This document shows positions 52,201-63,808 of a stretch of 64,000 nt of DNA, piece by piece. Under the pieces are notes generated by a model, which had not been told where the DNA came from, made no database searches, and saw only the letters and a list, made by a program, of their open reading frames with translations. Origin of the DNA: Lepraria neglecta (Eukaryota; Ascomycota; Lecanoromycetes; Lecanorales; Stereocaulaceae); NCBI GenBank assembly GCA_033220425.1, contig CM065648.1:3782001-3846000 (forward strand), in the 5' to 3' direction. The stretch's first letter is position 1. The number at the start of each line of letters is the position of its first letter. A program made the translations under genes and the position numbers.

Positions 52201-54484
52201 GCAAGCGGGACTTCTCCTTAAACCAGAAAAGTGCGAGTTTTATAGGGACTCTATTGAGTTCCTAGGATTTGTGGTTAGCATAAAAGGTATTAGTATAAGC
52301 CTAGAAAAGATCAAAGCTATAGCGGAATAGCCTATACTACAGGACGTCAAAGTAGTGCAAAGTTTCTTAGGATTTGCCAACTTTAACAGGAAGTTTATTA
52401 AAGGCTACTTAAAGAAAGTACTTCTACTTACGGATATTACTAAGAAAGATATTGGATTTATATAGGGGCAAGAATAATAAAGGTTATTTAACACGTTGAA
52501 AAAAGCATGTACGGATCCTCTAGTGCTCTGTACCTTTCAAGCTAACGAACCGGCTCGTATTAAAATAGATACCTCGGATCTTATAATCGGAGTATGCCTT
52601 TATTAAATGAAGGACTAAAAGTAGCATCCAGTTACCTACTTTTCACGAAAAATGTTAGTAGTAGAATAAAACTATAATATACACGACAAAGAACTACTTG
52701 CCGTAGTATATATACTTTAAAATTGGAGAGTGTACGTAGAAAGCTACTCGGACTTAACTATCTTTACGGATTATAAGAATCTTCTTAATTTTATAACAAC
52801 GAAAGAGTTAAATAGAAGACAAGTTAGATGGTTAGAACTACTCGGATAATATAAGTTCAAGATAACCTATACCCTAGGAAAAGATAATGGTCGAGTAGAT
52901 GCGCTTAGCAGGCGATCGGACCATATAGAAGAAAAGAACGTTACGGAACGACCAATCCTAAAACGAGAAGCTGATGGATCATTGGTACTATATCAGGTAT
53001 TGGCAATGACCCTTCGTATATCAGGACCTGATATAACTGATAGGATCGTAAAGGCCTACGACAACGATACATTTGCAACAAAGCTACGACAGGATCAACT
53101 GGATTCAGTATTGCTCAGATATCAGGAAAAAACTTACTTACCTGATGTATGCGTTGAAGAAGTGATCAGGGATTACCACGATGACCTATTACAAGGTTAC
53201 CCTGGAGTATCCAAGATAATGGAACTCCTAGGACGAGGATACGTAGCGCCGAAGCTTCGGATGCGCGTTAAACAATATATTAAGGAATGTATTTAATGCC
53301 AGCAGAACAAGTCTGTATGATACGCCAAGTACGGGCAAATTCAATTTGCGCCTGTACCGGAATCACTATAGGATAATGTTATAATGGACTTTGTGGTTAA
53401 ACTGCCACCTTTGAAGGATCTAGCTACGTAGGATATCTTTGACTCAATTATAGTTATTATAGATAAACTGACGAAGTATATAATCATAATACTATTTAAG
53501 GAGATATACAAAGCAGATTAATTAGCCTTTATACTACTCGACAAGCTGATAAGAGATTATGGTATACCTAAATCGATAATATCTGATAGAGATAAGTTGT
53601 TTACTTCTAACTATTGGAAAACGCTGATCGGAGTGATTAGAACTAAACTTCGGATGTTAACTATATACTATCTATAGACTAATAGATAAACGGAACGTGC
53701 AAACCAAATAATGGAAGTATACCTAAGGTACTATATGAACCTGAAACAAGATAATTGGGTTTTATTACTTCTAATAGTATAACTAGCGTATAACGATAAA
53801 AGATCAGATACGATAGGTCTAATACCGTTCTTTGCCAACTATAGAAAGAACGCGAATATATTTCTATAAGCTAGGGAAGGACCTAACGCAGAAAAAGCCT
53901 TAGTTAAGGTAGAAGAGCTAAAGAATTTATATAAAGATATACAAAAAACGATTAAGAGCTTAAATAATAAGTTAAAGGGATAGGTCAACAGTAAAAGAAA
54001 GAATGTTCCTTAACTTAAAGAGGGGGATAAAGTATACCTCCTAACAAAAAATATGAAGATAACGAGACCAAGTAAGAAATTGGATTACGTTAAAGTCGGA
54101 CCATTCTTAATCAAGAAGGTAAAGGGGGCCGTTAACTATGAACTCGAGCTTCTACCTGACGCCAAAGTATATCCAGTATTCTATATCTCACTTCTAGAGC
54201 CAGTAGACTCTAATATACTACTCTAAGAAACGTTTCATTATGATGTTAAGGAAGAAACAGAGTATAAGGTCGAGAGGATCCTAGATAGAAGAAATTAGTT
54301 CTATCTGGTTAAATAGAAAGGGTACGACGAGACGGAAAGTACCTGGGAACCTCTCAGGAACCTTGCGGGGAACTGTAGGGAACGTCTGCGAGAGTTCCAT
54401 CAGAGAGAAGAGAAGACTAGTCGAGGCTCTCGGGGATTTCTATCCCGTCGGGGAGATCGAACTGCTCGGATAAGACGTTAAACA

Positions 54485-54850
54485 TTAAGTCTTCGGACGA
54501 CTTAGGAGTGACGCGCGTACCAGTTTCGCAAGCGCATCAGTCACTTCCTTACGTAACTTATTGCGCCGTTTCTCAACACGACGTATTTCAAGGGGCGATA
54601 CCACAAGGTCGCACTTCCGACCACCAGAAACATAGCTCGAACATCTATCAGAATCAGCACCTATGAGATACTGCTTGCCGTTGGCGACGTATCGAGAGCA
54701 GGGTCGTATAACGAAGTCGGAAAGTTCACTGGCCAGCTCCTTTGATCGGATGGCTGGGTTGGACGATCTTTTAGTACGAATAGGTGGCATGAAGGATGGA
54801 TAGTTTCTCGGGACGAGAAATCTGGAGGGGGAAGCTAGTATTAGAACTAG
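54485..54850 (-). pseudogene. Antisense accessory frame in E
   Basis: The minus strand stays open from within the 3' LTR to 54485. The conserved part runs from PSRFLVPRNYPSF through KELASELSDFVIRPCSR and DSDRCSSYVSGGRKCDL to a charged EIRRVEKRRNKLRKEV stretch that could form a coiled coil. The Cys-bearing part followed by a charged helix resembles short hypothetical proteins frequent in ascomycetes. Its place, antisense between chromodomain and 3' LTR, is shared by A, B, C and G. It is part of a fossil element; function unknown. Confidence 0.6.
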
Positions 54851-55265
54851 AAGGTTCTGACAGGACTGTCGCGAAGGACAGATGACTTCGGACAGGATAG
54901 GCAGGTAAAGCGATGATCGCAATGATCGCAGTGCGAGCAATACTATCAAGAATGATGATCGCAATGATCGCAGTGCGAGCAATACTATCACAGGATGCTT
55001 GGCAGGATTTCTTATATCTACATATACGGGGCTTTGCCCGTTGTTTGGAACAGTGTATTCAACTTGGCAAACCACTACTTGGTTAATCTTCCTGGTACTC
55101 CTTGCACTATACTTTACTAGTTATTAACATAGAACGCATTGACTACCTTCAACTACAAAGACTGCCATTCTACCTGAGTGACTCCTCTCCCACAGAAGCA
55201 TAAGACATCTACACCCGCACCCGGTTATCGCACCGTTAGGTTACCAACCGGCGTGGGTCGTAACA
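54839..55265 (+). repeat. 3' LTR of E
   Basis: The 427-bp LTR is nearly identical to the 5' LTR in R/U5. U3 instead carries two ~60-bp units built on GATCGCAATGATCGCAGTGCG. Confidence 0.85.
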
Positions 55266-57491
55266 TAGCTAACCTATACCGTACTACCTACACGGCGTAA
55301 GCGGCCGAATTCTAGTACCGTGACTACGGGATGATTATCTAATCCTAATAATCGGGTTCTATTATCTAAAAAGACAAGGCCTAGACTATTATCGACTTCG
55401 TTACCTATATCTATATATATATTAGATATTAAATCTAAAGATAACTATAAGGAGGTAACTACGGAGGAGGCGGTAGGACCTATCGCTTAGGGTAGTTCTA
55501 GGCGTCGCCAAGCGCAAAGATACTAATCCTTACGGGAATATTAATATATTTTCTACGTAATAAAGCCTATATTCCTCTCTAAGACTATAGGCGGTAATAA
55601 TACTAATAGCCTATCACCGTAGCTAGAATATAACCCGGTAGCTCTAAGTAACCTTATAATAAGAATATAGAGAGAATAGAAGGCTAAGCTCTAAAGAACG
55701 AAGGGGCCTTAAGTTATCGGCGATCTAGATACCTTAGGTAATATACTAACTCCTAAAGAAGCTCGCAAGGTTATTACTTCTAAACCCCTATCTATTTATA
55801 TAACGCCGCGTAATAGCTAATATCTTTATAGCTTATAGATAGCCTAAGCGAATTTAGAAGTTTTATAATAAGGAAAATAAGATTAACTATTAAAATAGTA
55901 GTAGAATAGCTATACCTAATAGTTAAGGACCGGAAGAATAATATATCGAACCTACTATTTAATATACGATTTACTTTCGCGGATCTAGAGAAAGGTATAA
56001 ATATTCTTCTTTCCTAAACGAGAATAAAATATATAGCTAACAGGTCTAAAATAAGGGTCGTTTTCTAGTACCGATAATTATAATAAGTCTATATCGCGTT
56101 TTTTCCCTAATAGAATAAGCGCTATTAGACTTAGGTATAAGAGTATAGATCTATAGAAACCTTTACCCGCTAGTACTATTATTTTCGTTATAATAGCGCT
56201 TTATTATATATTCGAAGAATATAAATATAGCTCCTATAGGATTAAGAGATAGGATAGTATATTAGTTAGTAGTAAGTCAACCTAATACTCGAAGAATAAC
56301 CTATATACTAATAATACCTTAAGCTATATTCGAATATATAATAGAGGTATAGTATAATATAGGTGAAATCAAAATACGGATAGTTACGGGACTACTTTAT
56401 CGTTAAATAATAGACTACTACTATATAAATAGGTATAGTAAGAACTATTGACTACTAGTTACTAATACGTTTAAGGATTCCCTAGAAGATCTTAAAAATT
56501 AACTAGACCTTTAGAGCGTTCTAGAGGAGATAGAAATAAATAATACTAGTATAATAGGCTAAGAAGAAGAGTACGGAAATAATAAAGAATATACGGTATA
56601 TATAAGAAGCGATTATAGATATATATTATTAGCTAATACTAAAATTAAGGCTAAAGAACTATCTCCTAAGGAGGGTCTCGACAAGACTAATTTAGAGTTT
56701 AGAAACTAGGATAGTTTTTTCGCTTCCCTTACCTTCGGTAATAATTTAGTAGAGATAATAGATATCTAGGTATTTTTAATATAGGACTTCGAGTATATAT
56801 AGAAGGAGGCTAGTCTATAAGTAGATAAGAGTCTTTAGGAAGAGGATCGTATTATAGATATTAAAGAGTAGAGTAGGTCGGTAGAGAGGTGGATTATAGA
56901 GGATAAAATAGTATATCTAAATATTATTCTAATAGGAGAAGAACCTAAGGACTAGGCTGCTAAGGATACTACGGAGGGGATAGAGAATAGATTAATAGAG
57001 TATAAAGCTTAGGCGGGAGGAAGCCTAACGGAATTAAGCTATTAGTAATCGAATATATAGCTATTAAATATATAATATGAAAATAATTATCGTATTATCT
57101 TTTAAAATCGCCTAGCTCGGATAATACTACCTGCAGGTTAATTCTAGATAAGATATCTAACTCGAATATACCTACTATAGCGGAGGATGTATCCGAACTA
57201 TCCGACTCGGATAACTTCTTATCTACTAATATTATCGATATACTACCTAAGTATATATATTTCGTATTCTAGAATAAATGCGTAATAGTAGTATTGGTCT
57301 ACGAAAGCAACTTTTGATACTGATATTATAGGTACCTAGCGCAGTAATTTGAGGTTATAGATACTACTATCGGCAACCTCGAGTTACTAATTTGGCTAAT
57401 TTCTCGGTCCGTAATCGATATAGGATGCAGACCCTAATCGCTATACGGCCTACTAATAGCGCAAAACTAGCTGTGACGCTAATAATATAAT
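55266..57491. other. Right part of Y, unassigned
   Basis: Strongly RIPed; I recognise no gene. There is a coding-like, Glu/Asp/Lys-rich plus-strand stretch at about 56480-57010. A TCCGAACTA-TCCGACTCGGA motif pair lies at 57192-57212. Near 57320-57490, AGTAATTTGAGG/GAGTTACTAATTTGG repeats recall the subterminal repeats of the other end. Confidence 0.4.
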
Positions 57492-57510
57492 CTTTTGGGA
57501 AAGCGCGATG
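57492..57510 (-). repeat. Right TIR of Y
   Basis: CTTTTGGGAAAGCGCGATG is the exact inverse of the left TIR and is followed by TSD TTCCT. Confidence 0.85.
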
Positions 57511-57578
57511 TTCCTCTTCCTTAGATATAGTAGTTTTAGGTATTATTCTCTTTAGTAGTCGTATTTCTTCCTACTTAG
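57511..57578 (-). mobile_element. Chromovirus B, continuation beyond Y
   Basis: In reverse complement this matches element A near 7880-7930 and continues B from where it stops at 17853. It is cut at 57579 by the LTR of G. Confidence 0.8.
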
Positions 57579-58087
57579 TGTTACGATTAGGAAACATGAT
57601 CAGGGATGCGCTCATGGAGCGTAGCGCCCGTCATGGTTCGAGTCGACGAGTCGGTGTCCGACTCGGACAGACCCTGAAGGCTTGGCATGTTAAGCGATGA
57701 GCGCAGTGGTCGCAATGAGCGCAGATGCGATCAGTGCGATCAGTGCGATCAGGAAGGCTTGGCATGTTAAGCGATGAGCGCAGTAGTCGCAATGAGCGCA
57801 GATGCGATCAGTGCGATCAGTGCGATCAAGAATGCTTGGTATGGATTTCGTATGTCTATATATGCGGAGCACTACTCACTACTTGGAGTATCGTACTCAA
57901 CTTACTATTTAATTATCTACTATATACGATAGATCTCTTAGGCTAGGCACTAAATATATATTATCTAATTATATACCAGACCCGCTTAGTATCACTTGAA
58001 GCCTACTTTATACTCTTATTAGGTTGTACCTCTATCCCTATTAAAAATTAATCTATAGAACTACCGTACGCAACGTAGTTTATAATA
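57579..58087 (+). repeat. 5' LTR of G
   Basis: The 509-bp LTR starts TGTTACGATTAGGAAACATG. U3 has two ~79-bp units (about 57680-57835) with GCGATGAGCGCAG and three GCGATCAGT-type 9-mers each, preceded by TCCGACTCGGA. Confidence 0.85.
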
Positions 58088-61000
58088 CTTTGAGCACCCT
58101 TAAGGATAAGTACTATACTAAGAGACCCTAGGGTATCTACCCTAAGCTCCTTAGGAGGAGGAAGCGGATAGAGACGCCCTACTATTAACGAAGGACTTAG
58201 TAGGTATATCAAGATAGCCTAGCCCGACTTATACTATAGAGAGAGAGATAAGCTTAAGGGATAGCTATCCTAGATATTATTATATCTAAAGTTCCAAGGG
58301 GACCTTATACCTATATAACGATATCCTACCTTTACTATTACTTACTTATATAGGAGAGCCTAAAAATAGGTTGATCTATTCCTAAAAAAGTATATAGAAG
58401 ATAACGACGAGGATAGTAAGATTAAGTAGTAGATAGAAAGTATAGCAATATTTAGGCTTGAAATCCGCCGTATATTCGGACCATCTAACGAAGTCAATAT
58501 AGCGATACGAACTATCCAGCACTTAACTTAGAAGAAGTCTATATCGGAATATTCGACTTAGTTCTAGTAGTATATAGCGAAGACTAACTAGGATAATAAT
58601 ATATTGATAACTATATACCGAAGAGGTCTAAAGGATAATGTTAAGGACGAACTTATAAGGTTAGGGATTATCCTTAATACCCTTAATAAACTAATTAAAG
58701 AAGTAATCGAAATTAATAACAAGTTATTTAAAAGGACTATAGAAAAAAGGTACGACGGAGGAGTTAGCGGGATAGAATACTCAAGCTTTTTTACTAAATC
58801 GAAGAGCTACCGCCTAGGTTATAAAGAACGTGACCCTTATAGACTAGCGCTAATAGAACTAGATTTTACAGAGAAGAAAGGTAAATAGGCCTTTAGAGGG
58901 CCAGCTAGGGGCAAGAAGCAGTAAGGGGGTAGAAAGAAAACACTTACGTGTTATAGCTATAGTAAACCGGGCTACTTCGCCAGAGACTGCAAGTCGAAAA
59001 ATATAGTATATTAATAGCAGCTAAATGTACTAGAAAAGGTACAGGACCAGGATAGTGATTCTAGTAGAATCTTACCAATATGGAACGAAGTCGATAGCTA
59101 GTAACTAGAAGAAGAATCTAACTTAGGAGACGAGGAGTTCTCTAACGATAGCTTTACGAATAAAGCTAATACTTGGATAGGGAAGCTATATATTAGAGAT
59201 AGCAGCAACGCCTAGGGAAAGTAACCCGAGTAGGATTAGGACGAGGAAGAATCGGAATAGGAAGTTATAATCAAAAGAAAAGGACTACCGATAATACCCG
59301 AACCTAGATCTACTATATCTAAGAAGAGAAGAGAATACTTAGAGGAAGAAAGACTAAGAGAATTCTAGAATGATTTTAGTGTCTTAGACTTCAGGTATAA
59401 CTACTATTACCCTGAATATAAGGAAGTCTACTAGAGATAGTATATAGAGAATAGTTATAACTATTATAGAATTAACTATAGAAAGGAACTAGGAGTTCTA
59501 ATAAAATCATCCTATAGTAATTACTAGTACTATAAGTATAAGGACGATAGATACCCTTAGTACTTAGTAAGAAAATAATAACTAAGCTACTTCCTACGCA
59601 AGAAAGACGAGGAAGAAGTATACTATAGAAACCAAATAAGACGCTAGAGTCTAGAAGTAAACTAGTGCTACCTGTAATAGTAGTATATATATTTGTACGA
59701 CGACTATAAGAAATACAAGTTCGAGAAATAACTTGCAGGATTCCTCCCCGTATAGGGAAAAGAGTAATCCCTCGTGGTAGGGGTAGCCATAAGGAGATTA
59801 ATATGTTAACCCCCTAATAATATCTATATTCCGCGCAATATAATATATATATAAAAACACTAGTAATTGTTAATAGATAGCGGACCGTTGCGATAATAGA
59901 TTCTAGAGCTACTAGAAATTTCATCTCACGAGATCTGGTATGGATAACTAGAATACTAACTCGGAAGAAGTTATACTAGTATAATCTTTAGATAGCTAAT
60001 AGGTTAATACTATTAACAGGAAAGGTAGACGAAGAGATACTTTCGTTACCTATTATAATTTAGTACTACTATAAGGAGATTACCTTTGACGTTATTGGGA
60101 TAGCTACCTATTATATAATTTTAGGAATGCCTTAGTTAAAGAAGTATAACCTAATAATCGATTAGGCTCGAGGAGTACTTAAGATAGATTAATCCGGTAA
60201 TATCACTAGGATTGTACCTACGTATTAGCAGCGTTTAATAGTAGATAAGAAGTTGAACCGAAGACCGGTCGAGGTATATATTACCTTAGCTTCGTATAAG
60301 GACGGTACTAAAAGGTGGTCCGACTCTATAGTTACTAGTAAAGGTTAGCGGGATAATAAAGTGAGAGATAAGGGAGGAACTAATATACTCTCTATCCCTC
60401 AGGAATATAGTAAGTAGGCGTACTTATTCGAGGAAGAGACGAATATAGAAGTATTACCTAAGTACTAGCTATAGGATTATAAGATCGAACTCGAACCTAG
60501 TAAGTAACTAATATTTGGACCTATTTATATATTATTAGAAAAGGAACTTAAAGTACTTCGCGGGTATATTGACGAGAACCTTAAAAAGGGATTTATTCGG
60601 GAATCTAAATTACTAGTAGGTTACCCGATCCTCTTTACACCGAAGAAGGATAGAAGCTTAAGACTATATATCGACTATCGAAAGTTAAACGATATTACTA
60701 TCAAGAATAGATATCTATTACTAAATATAGGAGAGCTATAGGATCGGCTCGGAAAAGTAAAGATATTTACTAAACTGGATCTTAGAGGTATATATAATCT
60801 AATTTAGATAAAAGGAGGCGAAGAATAGAAGACTACCTTCCGAACAAGATATGGCTACTATAAGTACCTAGTAATACCGTTTGGACTCACCAACGCACTA
60901 GTAACCTGCTAAGTACTTATTAATAATATTATATAAGTATACTTAGATCGAACAGCGATAGCGTACCTTGACGATATACTAATTTATTCTAAGAATAAGA

Positions 61001-63309
61001 AAGAATATATAGAGTATATATAGGACGTCCTCGGATGCCTATTATAAGCGAAACTTCTTCTTAAACTAGAAAAGTGCGAATTCTACAGGGAATTAGTAGA
61101 GTTTCTAGGATTTATAGTTAGTATAAAAGGTATTAGTATAAGCCCGGAGAAGATTAAGGCTATAGCTGAATAGCCTACACTACAGGACGTTAAAGCAGTA
61201 CAAAGCTTCTTAGGATTTGCTAACTTTAATAGGAAGTTTATCGAGGGCTACTCCAAGAAGGTACTACTACTAATAGATATTACGAAGAAAGATATCGGGT
61301 TTATATAGGGAAAAGACTAATAGAAATCATTCGACACATTAAAGAAAGCATATATAGATCTACTAGTACTCTGTACCTTTTAAACAAACGAGCTAGCTTA
61401 TATCGAAACGGACGCATCGGATCTTGTAATAGGAGTATACTTATACTAGATGAAAGACCAAAAATAGTATCTAGTTACCTACTATTCAAGGAAGATATTA
61501 GTAGTAGAATAGAACTATAATATACACGACAAGGAGTTACTTGCTGTAGTATATACACTTTAGAACTGGCGAGTATACGCAGAAAGCTACTCGGACTTAA
61601 CTATCTTTACGGACTATAAGAACCTTCTTAACTTTATAATAATAAAGGAGTTAAATAGACAATAGATCCGATAGTCAGAACTACTAGGTTAATATAAGTT
61701 CAAGATAACCTATACCCTAGGGAAGGATAATAGTCGAGTAGATACCCTTAGCAGGCGATTAGACTATATAGAAGAGAAGAATATTATAGAGCGACCAATC
61801 CTAAAGAAAGAAGCGGACGGCTTATTAGTACTATACTAGGTATTAGCTATAACCCTTCGTATAACGGGACCTAATATAACTAATAGGATCGTAAAGGCCT
61901 ACAAAGACGATATATTCGTAATAACCCTAAGGAAGGATTAGCTAGATACTATATTACTTAAATACTAGGAGAGGACTTATCTACCTAAATAATATACTAA
62001 AGAAGTAATTAGGGATTACTATAACAACCCTTTATAAGGTTACCTAGGAGTATCTAAAATAGTAGAACTCCTAGGACGAGGATACGCGGCGCCGAAGCTT
62101 CGAGCGCGTGTTAAATAATATATTAAAGAATATATCGAGTACTAGTAGAATAAGGCTATACGATACGCTAAGTACGGACAAATATAGTTTACTTCTATAC
62201 TAGAGTTACTATAGGATAATATTATAATAGACTTCGTAGTTAAACTACTACCTTTAAAAGATCCAGCTACGTAGGATACCTTCAACTCGATTATAGTTAT
62301 TATAGATAAACTTATAAAATATATAATTATAATACCTTTCAAGGAGATATATAAGGTAGACTAGTTAGCCTTTATACTACTCGATAAGCTAATAAGGGAT
62401 TATAGTATACTAAAGTCGATAATATCCGATAGAGATAAACTATTTACTTCTAACTACTAGAGAACGCTAATAGTAGTAATTAGAACTAAACTTCGGATAT
62501 TAATAGTATATTACCTATAGACTAATAGATAGACAGAACGTGCAAATCAAACAATAGAAGTATACCTAAGATATTATATGAACCGGAAGTAGGATAACTA
62601 GGTTTTACTACTTCTAATAGTATAACTAGCGTATAATAATAAGCGGTTAGATATAACCGGACTAACCCTATTCTTTACTAACTATAGAAAGAATATAAAT
62701 ATATTTCTATAACTAAGGGAGGGACCTAATATAGAAAGAGCCTTAGTTAAGGTAGAAGAGCTAAAGAATTTATATAGGGATATACAAAGGTCTATTAAGA
62801 GCTCTAATAAGAAGTTAAAGGGATAGATTAATAAGAAAAGAAAGAATATTCCTTAGCTAAAAGAGGGGGATAAAGTATACCTCCTAATAAAAAATATAAG
62901 GATAATAAGACTAAGTAAGAAACTAGATTATATTAAGGTTAGACTATTCTTGATTAAACGGTTAAAAGGACCAGTTAACTATAAACTCTAATTACTACCT
63001 GACGCCAAAGTATATCCGGTATTCTATATCTTACTCTTAGAGCTAGCGGACTCTAATATACCTCTCTAAGAAATATTTTACTATAACGTTAAGGAAGAAA
63101 TAGAGTTCGAGGTTAAAAGGATTCTAAATCAGGTTGATTAGAAATATCTAGTTAAATAGAAAGGGTACGACGATACCGAAAACACCTGGGAACCCCTTAA
63201 GAACCTCCGGAACTACCAGGACCTTCTATAGAAGTTCCGGGAACGATCGGGAAGGAGGACCAATCGGTTCCGGCTAGGAAGCCAAATTGTTCGGACGAGA
63301 CGTTAAATA

Positions 63310-63808
63310 TCCAATTATTAGGAATACTTGGGATAGACCGCTAGTCTTCTTCTAACTCCTTAATATTCTATATCTCTTAGTCTATAATCTTCCGCTTTTT
63401 ATTTTCAAGATATTTATACTATATCTAAAGGCGTATTAGCATAGTCTAAAGACATATAGATTCCTCTATTAATTTTCGTATATAATCCTCGAGCTCTTCG
63501 CGCGTGTTTTTTAACTATAACTATACTTCCTTTTATTCCGTCTTAATATAATATATTTTAAGGGGTAATACTATAAGGTCGTATTTCCTACTGCTGCCTA
63601 TATAGTTAGAATACCTATCGGACTCTGTACCTATCAGGTACTATTTGCCGCTGGCAATATATTAGGAGTATAGCCGTATAACAACTTCGTTTAGCTTACT
63701 AGCCAATACTGTTCAGCGGACGGTCGGTTTATCTAAACGTTTAGTACGTCGGGGTGGTATAAAGGATGGATAGTTTCTCGGGACGAGAAATCTGGGAGAG
63801 GGAGCTAA
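63310..63808 (-). pseudogene. Antisense accessory frame in G, decayed
   Basis: The minus-strand frame lies between chromodomain and 3' LTR and is colinear with that of A. It is a fossil with no recognised function. Confidence 0.5.

Larger units (their letters stand above)
48776..55265 (+). mobile_element. Chromovirus E (Ty3/gypsy), complete but broken fossil
   Basis: LTRs are at 48776-49211 and 54839-55265. Gag is at about 49230-50010, a zinc-knuckle region near 50055-50115, protease near 51035-51300 and reverse transcriptase about 51690-52190 (YLDD box near 52118-52144). RNase H (about 52540-52900), integrase (about 53100-54200, zinc-binding part near 53140-53290) and chromodomain (about 54300-54390) follow. 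It is the least RIPed of the five elements, keeping more CA/TG and longer open stretches, so probably the youngest here. It still has many breaks. Flanks TACCT and TAGCT are only an imperfect 5-bp repeat. Confidence 0.9.
17854..57510. mobile_element. Y: giant TIR DNA transposon with nested guests
   Basis: Perfect 19-bp inverted termini CATCGCGCTTTCCCAAAAG bound the element (17854-17872 and 57492-57510). The flanks TTCTT (17849-17853) and TTCCT (57511-57515) form a 5-bp TSD with one RIP-type difference. The two flanks rejoin into continuous chromovirus B sequence, colinear with element A near 7880-7945, which proves one insertion. Subtracting guests leaves about 16 kb. Visible genes are a minus-strand Plavaka-type transposase and a divergent plus-strand SNF2-family helicase with a shortened second copy. 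Both are RIP-decayed. Other segments are unassigned. Polinton-like identity was considered, but no DNA polymerase, integrase or capsid block was seen. Confidence 0.8.

Noticed and set aside
48771-55270. Perfect TSD for E
   Set aside because: Flanks read TACCT and TAGCT; the C/G difference is not a RIP change, so the duplication is unproven.
17854-57510. Y as a Polinton/Maverick or a Starship
   Set aside because: Size and TIRs would allow it, but the recognisable genes are a Plavaka-type transposase and an SNF2-like ATPase; no protein-primed polymerase, capsid, retroviral-type integrase or DUF3435 recombinase block was seen outside the guest LTR elements.
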